Shown one piece after another: positions 34,810 through 46,758 of a stretch of 64,000 bases of DNA. The notes under the pieces were generated by a model. The model worked only from the letters and a program-made list of their open reading frames with translations, made no database searches and had not been told where the DNA came from. The translations under genes were made by a program, and so were the position numbers. The stretch comes from Isoetes taiwanensis. Taxonomy: Eukaryota; Streptophyta; Lycopodiopsida; Isoetales; Isoetaceae. Every line of letters begins with the position of its first letter. The stretch's first letter is position 1. The stretch is from positions 24,811,584 through 24,875,583 of the forward strand of contig JAJEKV010000005.1 in NCBI GenBank assembly GCA_021234155.1, written 5' to 3'.

Positions 34810-35575
34810 ATAATACCCTATCTAGACCCTTCTTGTTGACCTTGATTTCCTTTACCTGTTTGTCTTCACTTGCATTGATTACCAGGATGGGGTATAGCTG
34901 TTGCAGATCTTTCTTCTCAAGCTCATCTTCTTGAATTGCTCCCTCAGCCAAGTGTTCCAGTAGCACACTCCTGCACAACGAGTCTGCTTCACAATTTTGC
35001 TCCCTTGGCACATGGCAAAGTTCCCAGGTTTCAAAATTCTTCAGTTCCAGCATAGCTTGATCCCTGAGCTGCATCATGTCCTCACTCTTGGCCTGATATT
35101 CTCCTGATATTTGCCTGCAGACAAGCTGAGAGTCTCCAAAGATGATTACATCACTGATGTTTAGATTTCTTTCTTCTTGAAGACCTGCAATCAATGCCTT
35201 ATACTTTGCCATATTAGAAGTGACATTTGGATAAATTCTTCCTACTTTAGCAAGCAACCTGTTGGAGGCATCCTTGAGAATAGCAGCAGAAGATGCCACA
35301 TTAAGCCTTTTGGAAACACCACCATCAAACCATAAATATGCAAACTTGCTTGATTTAGCTAAAGCTAATTCTTTTGGGATTTTTATGCTGGACTCTAACT
35401 CTACTGCATTCAGCTCAAATTCTCCACATGGATGTGATAACAACATTTCTTCTTCAATGAAATTCATGCTTTCAAACTCTCCTAACTTATTGTACAATGT
35501 TACCTTTTTCTTGCCATTTGAAATAGTGCCTAGCATCAACTGTAGAAAGCCATTTTCTGCCCAAAAGTAAGTCAT
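34727..35575 (-). CDS. Element D second RNase H (RNase HI-like) between protease and RT
   Basis: The open frame includes a stand-alone RNase HI fold. YLWFDGGVSK carries the first aspartate, MAKYKALIAGL sits where the catalytic glutamate should be, VIIFGDSQLV carries the third acid and NCEADSL the last. The glutamate position is lysine (AEYEA-type motif changed to AKYKA), a G-to-A change that should abolish activity. An additional RNase H is a feature of plant Tat elements, where I recall it downstream of RT; here it precedes RT. It is followed by a glutamate-rich linker that runs into the RT frame. Confidence 0.8.
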   Translation of the reverse strand: MTYFWAENGFLQLMLGTISNGKKKVTLYNKLGEFESMNFIEEEMLLSHPCGEFELNAVELESSIKIPKELALAKSSKFAYLWFDGGVSKRLNVASSAAILKDASNRLLAKVGRIYPNVTSNMAKYKALIAGLQEERNLNISDVIIFGDSQLVCRQISGEYQAKSEDMMQLRDQAMLELKNFETWELCHVPREQNCEADSLCRSVLLEHLAEGAIQEDELEKKDLQQLYPILVINASEDKQVKEIKVNKKGLDRVLYVGDLFKEEDNAFVTKFFDDWKDILGL

Positions 35576-37161
35576 ATATATCTGATTTGTCCCCTATTCC
35601 TTCAAAAGCAACCACAACAAAGTTAGCTGCAACCATTATTCCTTCAACATCAATAGGCACGTTACTAACTATTCCAACTGGATTGATTTTTGTGTTAGAG
35701 AAAGATTTTAAGATCATTGGAGCCTTCTTGTCTATTTCTAGACCACATAGCCTCATAACATGGTGTGGCATTACATTCAGGGGTGATCCTCCATCTAGCA
35801 GAATCTTGGTTAAGATTTTTCCTCCCATTTTGGCAACACAAGTGAAAGCTCCAGGATCATAATCGTCCTGAGTGAGCATGTGCTCCTCAATGTGGTTTGT
35901 TAGGGCAAACTCATCTTCATTAGTCAGATTGAGAACTTTTTTTCTGTAAGAAGGGGCTATCTTGAGCAAGGTCAGCAAATCTACACAGATTTTTGAATTC
36001 TTCAACAAATATTCAAAGTCCTCACACTCTTTTTCTTTCTTGACAAATTTCTGAGCAGGAGCGGGAGGCACAGCCACTGCTTGCTCAGCATTCCTATGTT
36101 TCAAGATGTCAGCTTCCTCATGTGTTGATTCTCTTTCTTTGGCATTATTCATTCTCCTGGTGTGGACAGCCATTATCTCTTCTTGTTCCTCAATTTCCTG
36201 CACAAACCTTATAAATGCATTTGGCTCATTAACTTTAGACTTCTCTTGTCTGGCAAAATACTCTTTAACACAGCACCTATCCTCATAATGCCCTACAGCC
36301 TTACAAAATTCACACACAGGGCATTCTTTACCAAAATGACCTCTCTTTCCACACTTAGTGCATGGCCTATACCAGCAGTAGTCAGAAGAGTGAGTATCTC
36401 TAAAGCAATGCACACATGGAGGGTAAGTTTTCTTTTCAAATTTTGAGCTTTTCAGCTCTTGAAGTTGCTTGGTTACCTCAACCAGTGCCTCAGACACTTT
36501 GGTAATCTCTGCTCTTACATCTGCTGCAGGAGCCTCATCATCTTCCATCTTAACCTTTTTCTTCTCTTTTTGGACAGCATAAACAGGTACAGGTGCTGCT
36601 CCCATATACTCTTGCTCATAATCTGGAAAAAAAGGATGACTTGGTGAGTGCACATCATCTGGTAAGTAAGATATCATATCTGCAATTTCAGTAGCCTTGG
36701 TGAAAGCCTTGTGTATTGTATCAAATCCCTCTTGTTTTTGGATCTTCAAAAGCTTTCTGTGTATCCTCGGTCTGCTGCTTAATCCCCTGATAAAAGAAGC
36801 CACTAGATGCAGGGTATGGTTAGGAACATGATTGATTTGGCATTTGACAAGATAGAGATTGAATCTTTCAACATACTGGTGCACACTCTCACCATGTTTG
36901 ATGCGAAAAGTTTGCAACTCAAAGATTAAATCTTGGGGGTCCAAGACCCTTCCAAACCTTGCTAAAAACTTTTTTACCAGTTCTTCCCAAGAATTGGTGC
37001 CTAAACTTAGCCCTGACTTCATCATTCTTGAAACATTTTTTAAACTCAGAGAACTTACAGCCCTTTTTGTGACCATATTCTTGATAGTATTCTTCAAAAG
37101 TCTTGAGGAAATTATTGGCATTCATGCTCGGATCAAAAATGTGGACCTGGAATAGGCACAT
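35487..37161 (-). CDS. Element D gag-protease
   Basis: The open frame from 37121 covers most of gag, whose capsid-like part contains WEELVKKFLARFG and LQTFRIKHGESVHQYVERFN. A cysteine-rich nucleocapsid with at least two CCHC-like knuckles follows (CTKCGKRGHFGKEC, CEFCKAVGHYEDRC). The protease has KILLDGGSPLNVMP, where DGG replaces DTG, a substitution common in Tat/Athila-type elements. The first gag residues (FDPSMNANNFLKTFEEYYQE) lie in another frame from 37161, so one frameshift is present. Further N-terminal sequence continues to about 37310. Confidence 0.9.
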
Positions 37162-37314
37162 TTAGCTCAAAGTATTGATAAGGCAAACCTGCATTTGCTT
37201 GTATAGTGACAGTAGGTGTTGCAGTAGCTTCATGATTATCCTCACAGGCTTCAAGAGGGCTCAGATGCCTCATTAGTTCTTCTGGGTGCCATGAGTTCAG
37301 ATTCCAGGAAAATG

Positions 37315-37332
37315 ATCTCGGTAGAACCTCCA
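37315..37332 (-). promoter_or_regulatory. Element D primer binding site, tRNA-Gln-like
   Basis: On the minus strand TGGAGGTTCTACCGAGAT lies three bases after the 5' LTR edge (37336). Its complement, ATCTCGGTAGAACCTCCA, equals the 3' end of plant tRNA-Gln plus CCA as I remember it, with one mismatch. This differs from families B, C and E, which use initiator tRNA-Met. Confidence 0.6.
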
Positions 37333-37335
37333 AAA

Positions 37336-37370
37336 TGTTGAAGGTGTTCCCCGCAAAACCTTCAACCTCG
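37336..37370 (-). mobile_element. 5' LTR of element D, inner 35 bp
   Basis: TGTTGAAGGTGTT...TTCAACCTC equals the left edge of the 3' LTR at 23574. The LTR is interrupted here by element B1 and resumes at 50585 with TCAGTGGTTTAGAACC, which continues the same LTR sequence as seen uninterrupted near 23605. Confidence 0.85.
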
Positions 37371-39018
37371 TTAGACGCTCTCGCTAAATGTGCGGCCGCC
37401 CGGCCGTACACTCGGCGGCAGAAATCCCCATCCCGGCTCAAGAACCGCGATGGGCCCTTCGTCTACCCCCCGCACTCGAGGTGACTCTTAGTGCGGGAAG
37501 GGAACACGAAGGTGTCTTGGCGCGCCCTTCCCCTATGGGCTCCCTATAACAGTGAAGCGATAACACGTCAGAACTAGCATCAACATATACAAATACTACC
37601 TCAAGGGTAGTGCATCACACATAAACCAAGGCAAAGATGATAATCACGAACCATAAAACATGAGAGCTCCTACCCCGCCTCGCACTCGTAAGGAGGATGA
37701 CCTAATCGGCTAGGCCTCAAGATAGAGCGCACCGAGTCATGGCAATGGCGAGGGCTGGCATAGAACAATGGCTAGGGTTGACCACTCCATCCGCCCCTCC
37801 TGTGCATACTTTGCAAATGGGCTAGATCAGGCTCTGACAGGACTCTAGCCTTCCGGATACGCAATCCCATGGCATCACCCATCGGGACTACTCCAAAGTT
37901 ACATCTCCCCGGGTCCGATGAGGCGTGAAGGGTTGCATCTCCCCTTCCCAGGGATCTAGAGGTGCCGTGGTATGGCTAGAGAATCGTGGCGACACACCGA
38001 TTCGCACTGATGAACCCCCAAAACGAGTGCCAAGCCAACACTTGCAGCTCTCGAGAGGCAGGGCAACACCATTGCCCCAGGAGGTGTCGGACCCATGCTC
38101 GGCCCACACGAAGTGACCGACCATAAGCCTAGCCCACTATGGGATCCCCAAGCTCCCCCGGCCGCAGGGATCCTCCCTCCACTTTCCCTCTAGCCTCGTT
38201 ATATGGTGCTGAGTCATATCATAGCCTCAATAGCCTGGTGGGCTCCTATGCACAGGCCGCAACTAATAGGAACTAAGGGATCTACTCTAGGAGCATACTA
38301 CATATGGCTCTAGGTCTCTACCCTCCTTCCCAATACAAGAGGAGCAAACATGATCAACCATCATCACATAATCATCACTTCATGAGAATAATCATAAGAA
38401 AACATCTTAACCTAATCATACAACTAACTAATGGTTAGGGTTCCTTGATTAGGGTTCAAGATGTTGAATATGGGTTCTAGGATGGCTCTACTCTAGATAC
38501 AAGATACCAGCACATCCGAATGCTAATTCCGGATGAGCTATCACAACTACTATCCTACATACCGCTGCTCCCAAGCTCTCCCTCCAGATCAGGTGTGCCT
38601 CCATGGTCTCAGACTCACGAGATGCCGCCCTACCCAAGAACGAGTTCTACCTGCTGGGGCTGTTGCACCAGCCTATGCCACAACGAAAGCATGTTCAAAC
38701 GGGGTTTCAACAGTAGGTGAGTCTCACGGGTGCTAGGGGGCTGGAAAGAGGTCTAGGGTTAGGGTTTATGCCTATATAAGTTAGGGTCCACCTAGGATGC
38801 CACATTGGCACCAATCGGTGAGTCCCGTGGTGGCGGTGCCCCAATAGGTTAAGGCCACGTGGATAATGGCTTAACCTATGGTTGGCTAAGTTATGGGAAT
38901 AACTTAGCCATGCCCCTAGTGCCACAACCTATGGTATACAAGGCTATGAAGATAGACTTGTATAGTGACGGATCCGTGAATATACGTATTTATGACGATA
39001 TTCCCCTCGACCGTCACA
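37371..39018 (-). mobile_element. 3' LTR of B1
   Basis: It matches the 5' LTR along its length (the GCGGCAGAAATCC-like start, CACTCGAGGTG, TACCTC-AAGGGTAGTG, end GACCGTCACA). It has many small indels. The left terminus reads TAGACGCTC where the other LTR has TGTGACGCCC. A purine tract on the minus strand (CCTAAGGGGAGAA) abuts its right edge. Confidence 0.85.
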
Positions 39019-39940
39019 TTCTCCCCTTAGGACAATGTCGTCCCTCAAAGATTGCGGCTAAAGGTGACGATCCTACCTTTATGCCCCGCAAAACATCAAC
39101 ATGTCATAACCTTTAATTTAGTTTAGCAATCAGGTTTTATTAGTTAAAGGTCAAAATTTAGGCTATATTTGTACTTATACAAAATTATATAGCCTTAACA
39201 CCGCTATTTCTTATAATAATTCAAAATACTATTATAAGAGTTATTAGGGTTCATAATCTAAATTATGGCTCCCCCTATCTTCTCGTAGAACGCTCCTCGT
39301 TGAAGTCCTCCTTCTACTTGCCTGCAAAAGGAGCACACACGTTAGTTTAGTTAATAATTTGTGGTTTTAGGGGACCACCCCCTTACCTCCCTTGAGGCGA
39401 ACCACCGCTCAAGGTTGTCCTAATACCTTGCCCAAGATCATGGCCCTTTCGGATTTGAGCTTAGGGATCATTTAAGATGCTTCCATCATTGCCCATGATC
39501 GAAGTGTTACCTTTGTACACGCATCCCCGGATCGAGTACACCCCTGCATCATGCCACGAGGGGTTTCAGCTAGGGAACGCCTCACGATCCCATCATCACA
39601 AGATGATCACTTTTAACCTTCACCATGACCCTCCTACGGCCAGGTGTGCATGCACTCCGCATCGTGGCATAGAGATCATCCGATCGATGTCCCATCATCG
39701 CCCACCATGCCTCATTCCTCACTCACATGACCCTAATGGTCATGCGCGACCTCTCTTGGTGCGTGTGGCCTAGAGAATGCCCTAAAGGCGTATCCCATCA
39801 TCGCCCACACGATTCAAGGTTCGGCACATGCACCCTAGTAACTAGAATGCATGTTGTAGGGGCTTAAGGCTAACTAACAACATACTAGCTAACCACACCG
39901 GCAAGTCGGGTCCACCAAGCTCCGAGACGACTCGCCCATC
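39019..39940 (-). other. B1 sequence between chromodomain and 3' LTR
   Basis: No ORF is recognisable. On the minus strand the segment next to the LTR carries the purine tract. The rest is AT-rich, then GC-richer near 39480-39830, without a motif I recognise. Confidence 0.45.
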
Positions 39941-39944
39941 AAAC

Positions 39945-40290
39945 TCCTTCATAAACTCGGTATTGCTTCTCCAAGTCTTGCTTCAATACCCATGTCGCAT
40001 CTTCCACGGGTAAGTGCTTCCACTTAACCAAATACGGAGGAACTGAGACCTCCTAGTCTTCTTGAATGACTTATCAAGAAGCAATTCCAGGCACTATTTC
40101 TACTTGCTCCTCCGTCATTTCCAACAAGGTTGGAGTATCCAAAACCTCCTCGGGGTTAGGATTGTGCCTTTTAATAAACTTACGTGGAAGACCTTGTGAA
40201 CCTTGAGATGGGCTGGAAGATCCAACTTGTAGGCTTGAGAGCCCACTCTCTCCAAAATCTTGAACGGACCAGCCCACCTAGGGGCAAGCT
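39945..40290 (-). pseudogene. B1 integrase C-terminus with chromodomain
   Basis: The minus strand gives KRHNPNPEEVLDTPTLLEM followed, after small frame changes, by DKSFKKTRRSQ, VPPYLVKWKHLPVEDATW and VLKQDLEKQY. YLVKWKxLPxxxATW followed by an acidic helix is the chromodomain signature found at the end of chromovirus integrases. There it can steer integration by binding methylated histone H3 tails. Frames shift at least once, near 40045, so this copy is broken. The call places family B among chromoviruses. Confidence 0.8.
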
Positions 40291-41200
40291 TCTTGCAGCT
40301 CCCAATCCGCAGCTTTGGCTTGCTTCACTTTTTATCTTCAACCGACGCTATCGCCTACCTTGAACTCTCTTACGGTCCCGCAGGCTTGTCGGCTACACTC
40401 TTCTCGCCGACTTCTTTGCCAATAAATAACCCCTTACTTCTTCCACTAGCTGCCGCGATATCCCCTAACATCCGCTGGGATACTTCTACCTTGGACACGT
40501 GGGATTGTGCCGTGTATCCCGGGTTAAGCACGGGTACCGTAATTTACCATGAAAGGAGACATCCGAGATGACTCCCCTCGCTGGCATCGTTGTAGGCGAA
40601 TTCCACCAAGTGGATGTACTCATCCCACTTGGACCGCTTTGTTCCACACATAACTTCAAGCATGTCTTCAATGATCCGATTCGGCCCCTCCGTCCGCCAT
40701 CCGTTTGGGGATGATATGCCGCGGCTCATGGAGAGCTTCGCCTGAATGGTGCTGAAGAGGTCCTGCCAAGGCACTCATAAACTTGGAATCCCTATCGATA
40801 TTATCTCCCAGGCATGCCATGGAGTCTCGAAAATCTCCCTTACAAATAACTTGGCAAAGATCTAATGCGGTGTCGTAGTCTTGCAAGGCACAAAATGTGC
40901 CATCTTAGATAACTTATCTACGACAACCATCAATGTATCCTTGCCTCGGAGAGTTCTAGGGAGACCTGTGATGAAATCCATGCTTATGACCTCCCACTTT
41001 GCATTTGGCACCCCAATGGCTCAAGAGCACTGAATGGGTTGCTCGCTTTGGTCTCACCGACATAACGGCAATCCCAATATATGCAGCTATCCGCCTCTTC
41101 ATTCCTGGCCGAAGTAGCTACTTCAATCTTGAAATAGGTCTTCATGAAGCCAAAGATGCCCTCGCTATTGGGTTGTTATGTGTGTCATGAAGAATTAGCT
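40291..41200 (-). pseudogene. B1 integrase catalytic region
   Basis: Minus-strand pieces read DFRDSMACLGDNIDRDSKFM (second catalytic aspartate region), PKRMADGGAES (the DGQTE position, glutamate kept), and WDEYIHLVEFAYNDA. The pieces are in several frames because of indels. Family, order and spacing fit a Ty3/gypsy integrase core between RNase H and chromodomain. Confidence 0.75.
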
Positions 41201-42950
41201 TCCTTACCCCTAATGATTCGGGCACACACAACTTATGCTTGTGATACAACAGTTGCCTTCCTTCTTATAATGCTTGAAGGCTTCCCCCGCTCCTTATCCG
41301 CTCGCTTCCTTTTGGAAAGACTTTCCCATACCTCCTTGAAGTCCACATCTGCTGGCAAGGACTCCTCAATCTTCTTGCCAAACTCACTGAAGAGTGGAAA
41401 TCGCATTACAATGCGCCCTTGTGCCAAATGGTCTCCCGGAGAGGGCATCTCGCTACAACATTAAGCTTACCAGGGCTTATATATAATATCAAAATCATAC
41501 TCCTCAAGGAATTCCATCCACCTCCTTTGCCTTAAGTTGAGGAGAGTGGTGGGGTGAAAGATACCGGAAGGCTCGTGATCAAAGATTCAACTGAAACTTC
41601 CTTCCCGCCAGATAATGCCTCCATATCCTCAATGCCCCGACAATGGCTAGCAGCTCCCCGATCATGGGTTGGGTAGTTGTTCGGCCGCTCATCATCTTCT
41701 TCGAAGTCGTAGGCTTACTACCCTTCCTTCTTGCATCAAGACCGCCCCCTGTTGCTATCTTGTTTGCATCTGTTGCTACCAACTTATCTTTACTCGGATC
41801 CGAAGAACAAGCATTGGTGTGTTGTTAAGGCCTCTTTAAGCTTCTCAAAAGAAGCTTGACTTTCTAACCAATGGCTAGTCCAATCCTTAATCTTCTTGGC
41901 CTTAGTGAGGTCCGACAGAGGGGACGCCCACTTAGCAAAGTCCTTCACGAACTTTTTCGTAATATCCCGCCAACCCAGAAAGCTTTTACTTCGCCACATT
42001 CCTTGCTGGCCAATCAACTATTGCCTCAATCTTAGATGGATCTGTGGAGATTCCCTCGGATGTTACTACATGCCCCAAATACTCCACTCTACTGTTGCAA
42101 AGTGGCACTTAGAGAGCTTCCCATACAACCGATGACGCCTCAACTTCTCCAACACTTTCCCCGAGATGTCGACAATGCTCCTCAAGGGACTTGTGTAGAT
42201 TAGGATGTCGTCAAGAAGACAATAACAAACTCATCCAAGAAGTCTCTCAAGATGTCGCTCATGAGGCGATAAACGTTGCTGGAGCATTCGATAGTCCAAA
42301 GGGCACATCAGAACTCAAAATGACCATACCGCTCAAAGCGGTCTTATGGATATCCTCTTCTTTTTATTCTTATTTGATGGTATCCCGACCTCAAATCAAT
42401 TTTAGAGAATACCTTTGCTCCTTGTAAACTGGTCCATTAGATCATCCGCCCTTGGCAATGCATACTTGTTCTTTATCGCCCCGCTTATTAAGTCGGGCGA
42501 TAGTCTATGCACATTCTTAAGCTCCCATCTTTCTTCTTCACAAAGAGTATAGGTGTTCAAAGGAGACACACTTGCTCTTATAAATCCAAGCTCGAGCAAT
42601 TCCTCAAGTCGCTTTCTTGAGCTCAATCAATTCTGGGTGCTCATTCTATATGGCTTCATGGTAGGTTTCAGATCCCGAGCCAATGTGATCTCACATTCCA
42701 CACCCTATAAGGTGGCGTGCGGATTTCATCCGAAATACATCCTTGAACTCTGAAATAAGCCTTGCTATTTGCTTGGGCAATCGATCCCTTTGGGTCATTT
42801 CCCTCGCTTGCCCTAGCTCAACTGATTCCATCCTCAAGATGTAGTCCACCTTATTCTTTTCTATACTCTTCCTTAGCCGCTTCAAAGAAATACACCGCAT
42901 GGGAGAATCTAGCTTCTTACCTTTCACTATCAATTTGTCGCCATCCGTGC
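41201..42950 (-). pseudogene. B1 reverse transcriptase and RNase H
   Basis: On the minus strand [20 protein letters not shown] starts the segment. It is followed in shifting frames by the RT core, including a readable FFDDILI catalytic motif near 42200 (one base missing). [18 protein letters not shown] is next, and then the RNase H with VATDANKIATGG and HALRIWRHYLAGRKF-like sequence. The order matches B2, which keeps one open RT frame. B1 keeps the catalytic double aspartate that B2 has lost. Confidence 0.8.
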
Positions 42951-43049
42951 CGCCATGGTGACTTCATTCCGGCCGTAATCAATCATGGCTTTGGCTGGCT
43001 TCAAAAATTCCATCCCCACTATCGGATCATATCTTCCGGATGTCCATGA

Positions 43050-44640
43050 CTTCGCCTCCCATCGCCACTTAGCCCCACTAAGGTCTATGTCAAAGGTGAT
43101 CCTCCTCCCCTTAGTGTGCCGAATGGCCGTTTTGCCATAGCTACTGGCCTTGGCTTAGACTTCAATACCTTGTTCTTCATTAGAGCAGCCAATCTAGGAG
43201 ATGCAAAATTATGAGAGCTACCTGTATCTATGAGGACTACATATGGGTTACTATCTATGATCCCATCAGCCGCGATGACAGTCGACTGATTCTCTATATC
43301 ACCTGCCTCAATGTTTGCACATATGTGGCACTCACCATCTATGAAGTCCCTCGCCCTCCCGGCTGGTCGCCGCCCCTCGCCCCGCTTCTGTTGGGGAGTC
43401 CCAATCCAAGAGTTCTGCCAAGGCTGACTGCATGACGAATGGACAATCATGTGTTCGGTGCCCTGGCTGGAAGCACCTGAAGCATAACTTTTTCTCAATG
43501 CATTCCTGTCTCTTTTCCTTCGGCAAACTGTCTAGGAGACGCTTAAGAGCACTGCCCCCTGATGCATTCTGTGGCTTACGGTCCCCAAAAGCTTTGTTCT
43601 GACCCTTACCTTGCTGCTGACTCCCTGATGGTGTAGCTGCTGATTGCTTACCCTGATATTGCCCCTGATACTGCGCTGAACTCTTACCCCTGAAGGTTGA
43701 CTGTTTCTCTGCTGGAGTTGCTGGTGCCTCTTCCAAACTTATAGCTTTATCTTCGGCCTGTGCAACTGACTTCGGGTTGATTGCTCTAACAAGCCTCTTG
43801 ATATTGTTGTTCAATCCCTCAATGTAAGTATCCACGGCTTGCCTCTCTGAGACTCCAGGAACATGCAGCCTGAGCCTCATAAATAAATTCTTGGTATACT
43901 TAGCCACCGATAAGCTACCCCGATTCAACCTCAGAAAGCTATTTGAATCTGTCTACTAGTATGAGATCTTGGCACATAGTGCTTTGCGGAAAGCCTTACC
44001 ATCAAGGTCTTAAACCTGCAATTGTTCCTCTTCAGCTTGTTGGACTTAGCATATCCCTTCCACCAGATCCTTGCCGGTCCAATAAGGTTAGCTGTAGCAA
44101 CTTTCCCTATGTCCTTGTCTTTCATACCGTATGAGTTGCCAAATTCTTCCATTTCATCAAGCCATGCTTCAGCCTCCATGCCCCGATCTGTCTTTCCCTC
44201 GAACGGCCGAAGCTTCCTTTGTCTTCCATACATTGCTCATAGCACTATCCACCTTTTTCTCGATAGTCATCCGTTTTTCTTGCTCTTTTCCTTGCTTTAG
44301 GTGTGCCCGACCGACCGTTTGAACGAGTTTGTCCTCACCGAAAGAGCTATCGATGAGCTGGAGCTAAGATGATGATGGACTCCCGGTTCTCCTCTTCCTT
44401 CTCCTATCCCCGACGTTCCCCTGGTTGCCCTCCCCTTCCCCATTGAGGGACTTCTGGCCACCACCCGAAAACAAGGTGGAGGTGGAGGACCATCTTCCCT
44501 CGCGTGCATTCATGAGAGGTGTCGCCCAGTTGATGAGATGTTGCATTTGGTTCCTCATCTGCACCAACCTTGCGTTGATCGCCTCCGGTGACATATCCCG
44601 CTCAAAATCTTCTTGTTCCCCGCCAAACAAGTTCCTTGGT
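43050..44640 (-). pseudogene. B1 gag-protease
   Basis: The minus-strand N-terminal part has QMRNQMQHLINWATPLMNA. Capsid-like sequence follows: RPFEGKTDRGMEAEAWLDEM, WWKGYAKSNKLKRN and VSERQAVDTYIEGLN. The nucleocapsid has one good CCHC knuckle, CFRCFQPGHRTHDC. The protease has VLIDTGSSHNFASPRL with an intact DTG. Several frameshifts separate these blocks. Relative to B1, B2 lacks roughly 370 bp of the gag N-terminus. Confidence 0.85.
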
Positions 44641-44926
44641 ACCCAATTGCGGGTCGGTCGGCTTTGGTCTTGAGATCCCGTGACTTGAGTTCCTTTCTTC
44701 GCAAGGATTGATCATCAATACATTTTATTTGGGTTAGATGTTGATCAATTTTACTTGCAAATGAATTATCTTTAGTTATAAGAAATCATACAAAACCTTA
44801 CATTGACAAAACAGTTAATAGTCATTAGTACATAAGGATTACATGATAAGGTAGATATATCTTAGCATAATGGGTACACGAAACATTTAGCACAAAACTT
44901 AAGAAAATTTCACAATTATTCAGTGG

Positions 44927-46461
44927 CCTCCCGAAAGCCTGAAGAAGTTCTTGACATCCCTGAATCGGAGGCCTTTGCCGAGGTTGCGCAAGATGTTCCT
45001 CGTCGATCTTCCTTCAAGTGCTCGGGCCATCTCCGGTTCCGGAAGTTCCGGTGCTGTTGCTGCTACCACTGAAAGTGTTGCGTCCCTAAGGTGCCCTCTC
45101 GCAAAGTCGAGGCAATGGAGCGCGACTGCCCTGTTGAAAAGAATGATGTGATCGACATGGGCGTATATCTTCGAGTGCTGCCCGAAGCCCGAGAGTGCTA
45201 TGAGAAGTGCCACGGATTCTTTCCCCCTCGGGCTGAACTCCTTGTGGAATACTATCATTTGCCCTTGGCTGAGGGTCGGAAGATAGTAGCGGTGCCGCGG
45301 CCCTTCCCTATGCCTCGCGATCCAAAGGTGCCCTTCCCTCGAAGCCGCTTCACCGTAGGCATCCACCGCCATCGGTCTTCATGATCCCTCCACATCTTTG
45401 GTTGCATTGTCCAAGTTGATGCCGCTGGACCCTTCCCTCATGCTCCCCGCTCGAACCGGTTCGCTTGAGCTTGGGCCATTCCCCGGTTTGTAGAGAGTGT
45501 GCTCAGATCTGCTGGAACTCCTCCTCTCGAGATGATAGGTTCCTCGCTATCGATAGATCTCCCTTATCTGGCCGATAGGGCTGCTATGTCCGACATTGTC
45601 TCCCCAGCATAAGAGTGTCTCTCCGCCAGCTCCCTTGGAATCTCATGGTATGAGTAGTCGATGAGGTCTGTGCTCTTCCCGTGTGCTATCATGCCCAAGA
45701 GCTCGCCGATTCAAAGACCCCCGTTCCCCGACAAGAGGGACAAGTTGAGGATGTCATTCGCAAAAATGTACTCCTCCCCGTCGATGACTATCGGTGACAA
45801 AGCTGTGATGCCGACTGGTGGGTCGGTAGCTGTTCTCACGTCGTCGTCATGCCTCAACGCATACCTCTGCATTCTTGTTGCCTCCCTGCTCTCCCATTCT
45901 CGGGTTCCCGCCTCCCCTTAGCTGCTCGTAGTCTTCATGGATCTCAGAGATGGTGCCCCCGGACGCCGTGCCATAGTATTCGTAGGCGGAGGACTCTATA
46001 TTCAGGATTTGATCCTGGGCCCTACGGGTATCAAGTGGCGCTAAGTCTAAGGGCTGAACAGAGGGTTCCCCTACTTTGTTGATTGACTTATAGTGCATGA
46101 AGAGGGCAAGGGCTGTCTGAGCTGAAAGGTACCTATGCCTATTATGTCTGCAGGTCATGTAATCGGGCATGGTCCTAGTCCTATCCCATAGCTGCTTCTT
46201 GCCTTTGGATCCTGCCAACTCTCGACCTAAGGCTTGGGTAAGTGTCTCAAGAGAAACCCATTCCCCCCTAGGAGGCGCCTAACTTCCCAAGGCGGGACCC
46301 GGCCTGGTCATATTGGCACATAATGTCCGTGGTAGTAGGGTGTTCTAGTCAAGGTTGCATGAAGATCAAACAAGTGATCAAACACAGAGAAGGCTTGATC
46401 TACGTGAAGTCGATGGATATGGCTTTGCAAAGATTGTACCATCTCTCGGTTGCCGGGCCAT
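44927..46461 (-). pseudogene. B1 ORF2 (unknown function)
   Basis: Minus-strand pieces follow B2 ORF2: an ATG at 46461 with MA-PGN-RWYN, then LWDRTRTMPDYMTCRHNRHR, LDLAPLDTRR, and the C-terminal block RYYLPTLSQGQMIVFHKEFS, HIILFNRAVALHCLDFARGH and FRDVKNFFRLSGGH. Frames break several times. There is no transmembrane segment or recognised fold. The C-terminal block is the best-conserved part between copies. Confidence 0.7.
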
Positions 46462-46758
46462 TGAGCAGGCAAGGGTGTAGAAAATGGCTTGCAAGGATCA
46501 GTGGAGGTTCAGAAAATCGCCTAAGGGGCTGGGAGCAGTTCTGTAGAAGGAAAAATGGCAAATGGGACCTATTTTTATAGACTATGGGTGACCTCGAGGT
46601 TCGTGCAAAAAGGTACCTACCTAAGACGACCTTGGTTCTATGGCTCTGGGTGTCCAAATGAACTACCATGAAGTGCAAACTTAAGCAAAACAAAGCAAGA
46701 AACACTACATGGCAATTTGTTGGATCAAATTTGGCTAATTTGGGCCAAAGATGGGCTG

